From: Chloroflexota bacterium
GTDB lineage: Bacteria; Chloroflexota; Anaerolineae; Promineifilales; Promineifilaceae
DNA: 10,625 nt
Direction of reading: 5' to 3'
NCBI GenBank assembly: GCA_020353135.1
Contig: CP070688.1
Coordinates: 283,164 to 293,788 of the forward strand
Shown: piece after piece, positions 6,205 to 10,625 of the stretch
How the letters are laid out: each line of letters begins with the position of its first letter
Position numbering within the stretch: the first letter of the stretch is position 1
Position numbers and translations under genes: made by a program
The notes under the pieces: model-generated
Database searches by the model: none
Told to the model about the DNA's origin: nothing
Seen by the model: only the letters and a program-made list of their open reading frames with translations

Positions 6205-8084
6205 TGCACGTTATCGGCACGGCCGGCCACGTGGATCACGGCAAGTCCACCTTGGTTGAAGCGCTTACAGGTATAGATCCCGATCGACTTAAGGAAGAAA
6301 AGGAACGCGCCATGACCATCGACCTGGGCTTCGCTTGGATGGATGCGGGCGAAGACGGGGCTGAGGTTGGCATTGTTGACGTGCCGGGACACCGAGATTT
6401 CATTGAAAACATGCTGGCTGGCGTGGGCGGCATTGATCTCGCCCTGCTGGTGATCGCTGCTGACGAGGGCGTGATGCCCCAGACCAAAGAACACCTGGCA
6501 ATACTAGATCTTCTGCGAGTTTCAGAGGGCGTGGTGGCCCTGACCAAGATTGATGTGGTGGACGATCCTGATTGGCTAGAATTAGTGACGCTAGACGCCC
6601 TGGAAACTCTGTCTGATACAGCATTGGCTGAGGCGCCGGTAGTGCCCGTATCGGCCGTTGGTGGTCAGGGTATGGAACAGTTGCGCGACACCCTGTTAGT
6701 TCAGTTACGAGAGACAACTCAGCGACCAGATCTTGGCCGGCCGCGTCTTCCGATTGATCGAGCTTTCTCGTTATCTGGGTTTGGCACAATTGTAACTGGC
6801 ACGCTGCTAGACGGCTGTTTTGCGGTTGGGGATCAGATTGTCGTCCAACCCGGCGGGCATAGCGGCCGGATACGAGGATTGCAGACGCATCGGACTAAAC
6901 TTAACACCGCAAGGCCGGGCAGTCGCGTGGCCGCTAACCTGACCGGTATCTCCAAGGAGGCCCTTCGACGGGGCGATGTGGTGACGGCTCCTGGGACCTA
7001 TGAGGCCACGTTGCTATGCGACGTCAGCTATCGGCATTTGTTGGAAGCGCAGCTTCCGCTTAAGCACAATGTGGAGGTCAAGCTTTACGTTGGTTCGGCC
7101 GAGATAGTGGCCAGGACACGTATTCTCGGCCAGCGGCAGATAGACGCTGGTGAGGAAGGCTGGATGCAGCTGGCTCTGCGGCAGCCAGTCGTTGTCAACC
7201 GAGGGGACCGCTTCATTCTGCGTAGGCCGTCACCGGCGTCTACGATTGGCGGCGGTACGATTTTAGACTCAAATCCTGGGCGGCGCCATCGACGTTTCAA
7301 GCCAGAAGTAATAGCCAGACTCAGGACCTTGGCTCAGGGGTCGCCCGAAGAGCTGTTGCTACAAACTACTGCGCGGCTGGAACCCGTGCGCCAGGATGAA
7401 CTGCTTGCAAAGGCTGGCTTGCCTCCCGAGAGTGCCGACGTAGCATGGCGTCATCTGCTAGCTGAGGGGTCAATTAGGGTTACTGGCGAATATGTTAACA
7501 CGTCGGCCGGCTGGCAGACTCTTACAGAGCGGCTCAAGGACGAACTTGCTCGATTTCACCAGAGATCCCCACTGAGGCTGGGAATGAGTCGCGAGGAGTT
7601 GCGTAGCCGGATGAAGGCTATTCAGGTGGTATTCAATCAACTACTTGACGAGATGCTGGCCGTTCGAGCAGTTGTCGAAGATCGCAGGCTACTGCGCCTT
7701 CCCGGCCACACGATAACTTTCTCTGACGCACAGCAACGGGCGGTCGATCAGCTGATGACTCGCCTTGAGCGTCAGGGCGCAAATAGCCTCAGCGTGAAGG
7801 ACACACGCGGACTGATTGGCGATGATGTTTACATTGCTCTCATTGATTTGGGCCAGCTTGTTCAGCTCAGCGAGGACGTGGTATATACTACGTCCATCTA
7901 CGAGCAGATTGTCAAACAGATTCATGACTTCTTGCTACGTGAGCAGAGGATTGACGTCGCTCAGTTGCGTGATCTTCTGGGTACCAGTCGGAAATACGCG
8001 ATCGCCATTCTAGAGCATTTGGACGATGTTCATATGACCAGAAGGACTGGCGATTATCGTCAATTGGTGACCTCGAATGCGTGA
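6204..8084 (+). CDS. selB: Selenocysteine-specific translation elongation factor SelB
   Basis: SelB is a GTPase that brings selenocysteyl-tRNA(Sec) to the ribosome at UGA codons marked by an mRNA SECIS hairpin. At 626 residues it is close to the E. coli protein (614). GTPase motifs: P-loop AGHVDHGKST (residues 7-16), switch I region with MTIDLGFAW (Thr38), DVPGH (59-63), TKID (114-117, the usual SelB form of NKXD) and VPVSAVGG (G5). EF-Tu-like domains 2 and 3 cover about 175-345, including FSLSGFGTIVTGTLL and RFILRRPSPASTIGGG. The remainder is the winged-helix array that reads SECIS. Its last domain has SRKYAIAILEHLD and TRRTGDYRQLV (about 595-622), so the RNA-binding end is intact. The ATG overlaps the TAA of the coiled-coil gene and has only a weak purine-rich site (GAGAAGAG), favouring translational coupling. 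The presence of selB implies that this organism decodes UGA as selenocysteine; no selA, selD, selC or selenoprotein is visible here. Confidence 0.97.
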   Translation: MHVIGTAGHVDHGKSTLVEALTGIDPDRLKEEKERAMTIDLGFAWMDAGEDGAEVGIVDVPGHRDFIENMLAGVGGIDLALLVIAADEGVMPQTKEHLAILDLLRVSEGVVALTKIDVVDDPDWLELVTLDALETLSDTALAEAPVVPVSAVGGQGMEQLRDTLLVQLRETTQRPDLGRPRLPIDRAFSLSGFGTIVTGTLLDGCFAVGDQIVVQPGGHSGRIRGLQTHRTKLNTARPGSRVAANLTGISKEALRRGDVVTAPGTYEATLLCDVSYRHLLEAQLPLKHNVEVKLYVGSAEIVARTRILGQRQIDAGEEGWMQLALRQPVVVNRGDRFILRRPSPASTIGGGTILDSNPGRRHRRFKPEVIARLRTLAQGSPEELLLQTTARLEPVRQDELLAKAGLPPESADVAWRHLLAEGSIRVTGEYVNTSAGWQTLTERLKDELARFHQRSPLRLGMSREELRSRMKAIQVVFNQLLDEMLAVRAVVEDRRLLRLPGHTITFSDAQQRAVDQLMTRLERQGANSLSVKDTRGLIGDDVYIALIDLGQLVQLSEDVVYTTSIYEQIVKQIHDFLLREQRIDVAQLRDLLGTSRKYAIAILEHLDDVHMTRRTGDYRQLVTSNA

Positions 8085-8107
8085 GGCTGGACAAGCGCAG
8101 GCAGCCT
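8084..8107 (+). terminator. Weak hairpin after selB, possible terminator or attenuator
   Basis: AGGCTG (8084-8089) and CAGCCT (8102-8107) pair into a 6-bp stem with a 12-base loop, followed by only two further T residues and then G. It starts at the last base of the selB stop codon. The short stem and short T run make it at best a partial terminator, so the glycosyltransferase gene downstream may be read through. Confidence 0.25.
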
Positions 8108-8150
8108 TTGATTCGCGGCCCTGCACATTGTTGCTGATAGATCTGGAAAA

Positions 8151-9464
8151 ATGATCGTCGAAACCGCAGATCCGAGATCAAGCGAAGAGTTGCCCGTCAA
8201 ACGGGTGGCGATGATGAGCGTACACACGTGTCCTTTGGCCACGTTAGGCGGCAAGAAGACCGGTGGGATGAACGTGTACGTTCGCGATTTCAGCCGAGCT
8301 TTGGCCAGGCTAGGCGTCGGCGTAGATGTGTTCACCCGATCAGAGGATGATTGCCAGCCAACAGTGCGCCACGACCTGGGTTTTGGCGCGCGCGTCATCC
8401 ATATTCCTGCCGGGCCGGAAAGGCCGATAAGAGTACCAAGGATCATCGATTATCTCGACGAATTCGTCGAGGGAGTACTCGCATTTGTCCGCGCTGAGAA
8501 TCTCAAATATGACCTGATTCACAGCCACTACTGGATGTCTGGGTTGGTGTCTGAAAGGCTCAAGTCCATTTGGGACGGGGCTCCCGTGGTCCAGATGTTT
8601 CATACCCTTGGGCACATGAAGAATCGGATCGCCCTCAACGAGGAGGAGCGCGCGACACAGGCCAGAATTGACGGCGAGAATCAGGTTATTTCTTTCGTAG
8701 ATGCCATCATTGCTGCGACACCAGCCGAATATGCGCAGCTCCATTGGCTGTATGCAGCCGACATGGCCAAAGTTGCGACGATCCCGCCGGGAGTGGATCT
8801 TGAACGATTCTCGCCTATTCCAAAAAAGCTGGCAAAAAGCCAAGTGGGCATCCCGGACGGCCATAGAAATATCCTCTTCGCCGGCCGGATTGAGCCGCTC
8901 AAGGGCGTAGACACATTGTTGAAGGCAATTGCCCTCATTCAGCGGCAACAGCCTCATGCGGTACAGGACGTATGTGTGGCCATAATCGGCGGCGATCCCT
9001 GGAACGACGATCCAGATGACGAGATGGCCCGCTTACAGGAGCTCCGGAGCTATCTCGGCGTTGCCGAGACCGTCACCTTCTTGGGCGCCAAAGATCAGGA
9101 CGTGCTACCAGACTACTATGCGGCAACCGAAATGGTCGTCATGCCGTCGCACTACGAGAGTTTCGGCATGGTAGCCCTCGAAGCGATGGCCATGGGGAGG
9201 CCGGTCATTGCCTCCGAGGTCGGTGGCCTAGCCTTCCTGGTCAAAGATGGACAAAATGGATTCCTGGTGCCATCTCGCGATCCGGAAGCTTTGGCCGAAC
9301 GGATATTCACATTGCTGCAAGACGACGCCTGTCGCGAGGCGCTCGGGGAGCACGCCCGAGAGCACGCCTTAGCATACGACTGGCCTGATATCACCCGCAG
9401 AATGTTGCGTGTCTATGCGTCGCTTCTGGATGGCGCAGAGCGTAGAAGCAGCGCGAAAGTTTGA
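8151..9464 (+). CDS. GT4 family glycosyltransferase, MshA / sucrose-phosphate-synthase-like
   Basis: A 437-residue GT-B glycosyltransferase. The N-terminal half closely follows the MshA group: SVHTCPLA, the acceptor loop GGKKTGGMNVYVRDFSRAL, HSHYWMSGLVSERL and VVQMFHTLGHMKN. The donor half has NILFAGRIEPLKGVDTLLKA and the EX7E motif in SHYESFGMVALEAMAMG (Glu336 and Glu344). MshA makes N-acetylglucosaminyl-inositol phosphate for mycothiol; relatives make sucrose phosphate or glycolipids. No other mycothiol gene is in the window, so the substrate is left open. The ATG at 8151 has only a weak upstream GG (8145-8146). The conserved region begins near residue 18, so a later start at the double ATG (residues 21-22) is less likely because it would cut the first strand. 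It follows selB by 66 bp and may share its transcript. Its stop is 21 bp from the convergent serS end. Confidence 0.92.
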   Translation: MIVETADPRSSEELPVKRVAMMSVHTCPLATLGGKKTGGMNVYVRDFSRALARLGVGVDVFTRSEDDCQPTVRHDLGFGARVIHIPAGPERPIRVPRIIDYLDEFVEGVLAFVRAENLKYDLIHSHYWMSGLVSERLKSIWDGAPVVQMFHTLGHMKNRIALNEEERATQARIDGENQVISFVDAIIAATPAEYAQLHWLYAADMAKVATIPPGVDLERFSPIPKKLAKSQVGIPDGHRNILFAGRIEPLKGVDTLLKAIALIQRQQPHAVQDVCVAIIGGDPWNDDPDDEMARLQELRSYLGVAETVTFLGAKDQDVLPDYYAATEMVVMPSHYESFGMVALEAMAMGRPVIASEVGGLAFLVKDGQNGFLVPSRDPEALAERIFTLLQDDACREALGEHAREHALAYDWPDITRRMLRVYASLLDGAERRSSAKV

Positions 9465-9485
9465 TCAGGGAGCGCCGCCTGGAGA

Positions 9486-10625
9486 TCAGCGAGCGGCGGC
9501 AATCGTTTCAATGCCTCCCATGTACGGCCGCAAGACTTCGGGAATGGAGATCGTGCCATCAGCATTCTGGTTATTTTCCATGATTGCGATGACGATCCTA
9601 GGGAGCGCCAATCCGCTGCCGTTTAGCGTATGGGCGAAGCGGGGTCTTCCGCCGTCTGATGGACGATAGCGAACGTTCGCCCGGCGGGCCTGAAACGACT
9701 CGCAATTGCTGCACGAGCTCACTTCAAGCCACTCTTGGCAGCCAGCGGCCCATACCTCTAGGTCGTACTTCTTGGAAGCGGCAAAGCCAAGATCGCCGGT
9801 CACCATTTCAACCAACCGGTAGGGAAGCTCAAGCGCTTCACATACATCGCTGGCATGGCGGACGAGTTCGTCCAGCGCCTCGTAGCTCTTCTCGGGCGTA
9901 GTGAATTTGTACATCTCTACTTTATCAAACTGGTGGCCACGCTTGATACCGCGCACATCACGGCCGGCGCTGAACTTCTCACGCCTGAAACAGGCGCTGT
10001 AGGCGACGTAGTTGAGCGGTAGATCTTCTTCGCTAAGAATTTCGTCCCGGTGCAGATTCGTCAAGGCGATCTCGGCCGTGCCAAGCCACATGAAATCCTC
10101 TTCCGCGTCACGATAAATATTGTGGGCGAATTTCGGCAGTTGCGCGGCACCAACGAACATCTCGGTGCGAACCATAAATGGCGGATATACTTCCGTGTAA
10201 TCATGGACATCCACATGGTAGTCAAGCATGAATTGAATCAGGGCCCGTTGCAGGCGGGCACCCTGCCCCCGCAAGATATAGAAACGTGATCCGCTGAGCT
10301 TCACCCCTCTCTCAAAATCAAGCAGACCGAGTTCAGGGCCAAGGTCCCAATGAGCCTTTGGCGTGAAATTGAATTCCGGCAGCGGCCTTCCCTGAGGATC
10401 GTGAACGACATTAAGAGTGTCGTCTGCGCCAACCGGCACGCTCTCATGCGGCAAATTGGGCACCCACAACATCAGTTCGTGCAGCTCCCGTTCCACCGAC
10501 TGCAGTTCTTCCTTGAGAGGAATCTTCTGATCTCCAAGGGATCTTGCGTCGTCCTTCGCTTCGGCTACCTGTCGCTCGAGATCTGCAGCGGCAACTCTTA
10601 GGTCGTCCACTTCCGCGCTTCTGCC
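9486..10625 (-). CDS. serS: Seryl-tRNA synthetase (5' partial)
   Basis: A class II aminoacyl-tRNA synthetase that charges tRNA(Ser), and tRNA(Sec) as the first step to selenocysteine. About 380 codons are present. The frame stays open to the window edge (GRSAEVDDLRVAAADLERQV), so the GTG at 10610 is only an internal valine, and roughly 45-60 N-terminal residues of the usual 420-430 are missing. The visible part starts within the long antiparallel coiled-coil arm that holds the tRNA long variable arm. Then come the class II motifs: motif 2 as CFRREKFSAGRDVRGIKRG followed by HQFDKVEMYKF, the conserved SSCSNCESFQARRANVRYR, and motif 3 as NGSGLALPR followed by IPEVLRPYMGG. No key residue appears lost. 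It is transcribed toward the MshA-like gene. Its promoter and any T-box lie outside the window. Confidence 0.97.
   Translation of the reverse strand, partial: GRSAEVDDLRVAAADLERQVAEAKDDARSLGDQKIPLKEELQSVERELHELMLWVPNLPHESVPVGADDTLNVVHDPQGRPLPEFNFTPKAHWDLGPELGLLDFERGVKLSGSRFYILRGQGARLQRALIQFMLDYHVDVHDYTEVYPPFMVRTEMFVGAAQLPKFAHNIYRDAEEDFMWLGTAEIALTNLHRDEILSEEDLPLNYVAYSACFRREKFSAGRDVRGIKRGHQFDKVEMYKFTTPEKSYEALDELVRHASDVCEALELPYRLVEMVTGDLGFAASKKYDLEVWAAGCQEWLEVSSCSNCESFQARRANVRYRPSDGGRPRFAHTLNGSGLALPRIVIAIMENNQNADGTISIPEVLRPYMGGIETIAAAR

Noticed and set aside
8082..8110. Possible selenocysteine readthrough at the TGA ending selB
   Set aside because: Only eight further codons before another TGA, and the SelB C-terminus is already complete.
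8340..8957. 205-codon open frame on the minus strand inside the MshA-like gene
   Set aside because: The plus strand encodes a full GT4 enzyme with all motifs; the antisense product has no recognisable features.
2235..9464. A polysaccharide biosynthesis island made of the three glycosyltransferases
   Set aside because: No flippase, polymerase, priming transferase or sugar-nucleotide gene is present, and selB with the coiled-coil gene lies between them.
9465..9485. Bidirectional terminator between the MshA-like gene and serS
   Set aside because: The 21-bp gap offers only a four-base CAGG/CCTG pairing and no T run.

Overview
The window is an ordinary chromosomal stretch of a bacterium with moderate GC (estimated by eye at just over half). 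The family variants point to Chloroflexota, possibly an Anaerolineae or Caldilineae relative. The clues are the RDVRGIKRGHQFDKVE form of the seryl-tRNA synthetase motif 2, the LALPR form of its motif 3, the DUF6909-like protein at the left edge and the MshA-like glycosyltransferase. This placement is an inference from remembered family variants. No phage, insertion sequence, CRISPR array, RNA gene or defence system was seen.

Layout. Left block, plus strand: the 3' part of a nucleoside-phosphorylase-like protein (edge to 1040), then an M24 Xaa-Pro-type metallopeptidase (1098-2195). A convergent pair of ends follows. Two glycosyltransferase genes then lie on the minus strand (4646-3522 and 3488-2235). 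They are 33 bp apart, share a reading frame and are separated only by one TGA and eleven sense codons. A 310-bp divergent intergenic region (4647-4956) carries a promoter-like element on each strand and two inverted repeats. The leftward promoter sits so close to its ATG that the transcript would be almost leaderless.

Right block, plus strand: a 415-residue coiled-coil protein of unknown function (4957-6204) overlaps selB by one base (TAATG). selB (6204-8084) encodes an intact selenocysteine-specific elongation factor. After 66 bp comes a GT4 glycosyltransferase resembling MshA (8151-9464). It converges on serS (minus strand, 9486 to the right edge, N-terminus cut off).

How the genes work together. 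SelB delivers selenocysteyl-tRNA(Sec) to UGA codons, and SerRS makes the seryl-tRNA(Sec) precursor, so two steps of selenocysteine use are present. selA, selD, selC and any recognisable selenoprotein are not in the window. The three GT4 enzymes suggest surface polysaccharide or glycolipid synthesis, but no flippase, polymerase or sugar-nucleotide gene is present to fix the product.

Most unusual observations: the coiled-coil gene translationally linked to selB, with an 11-residue aromatic repeat near its C-terminus; the near-leaderless promoter; and the single in-frame TGA between the two minus-strand glycosyltransferases. I do not see convincing evidence of a complete new biological system.
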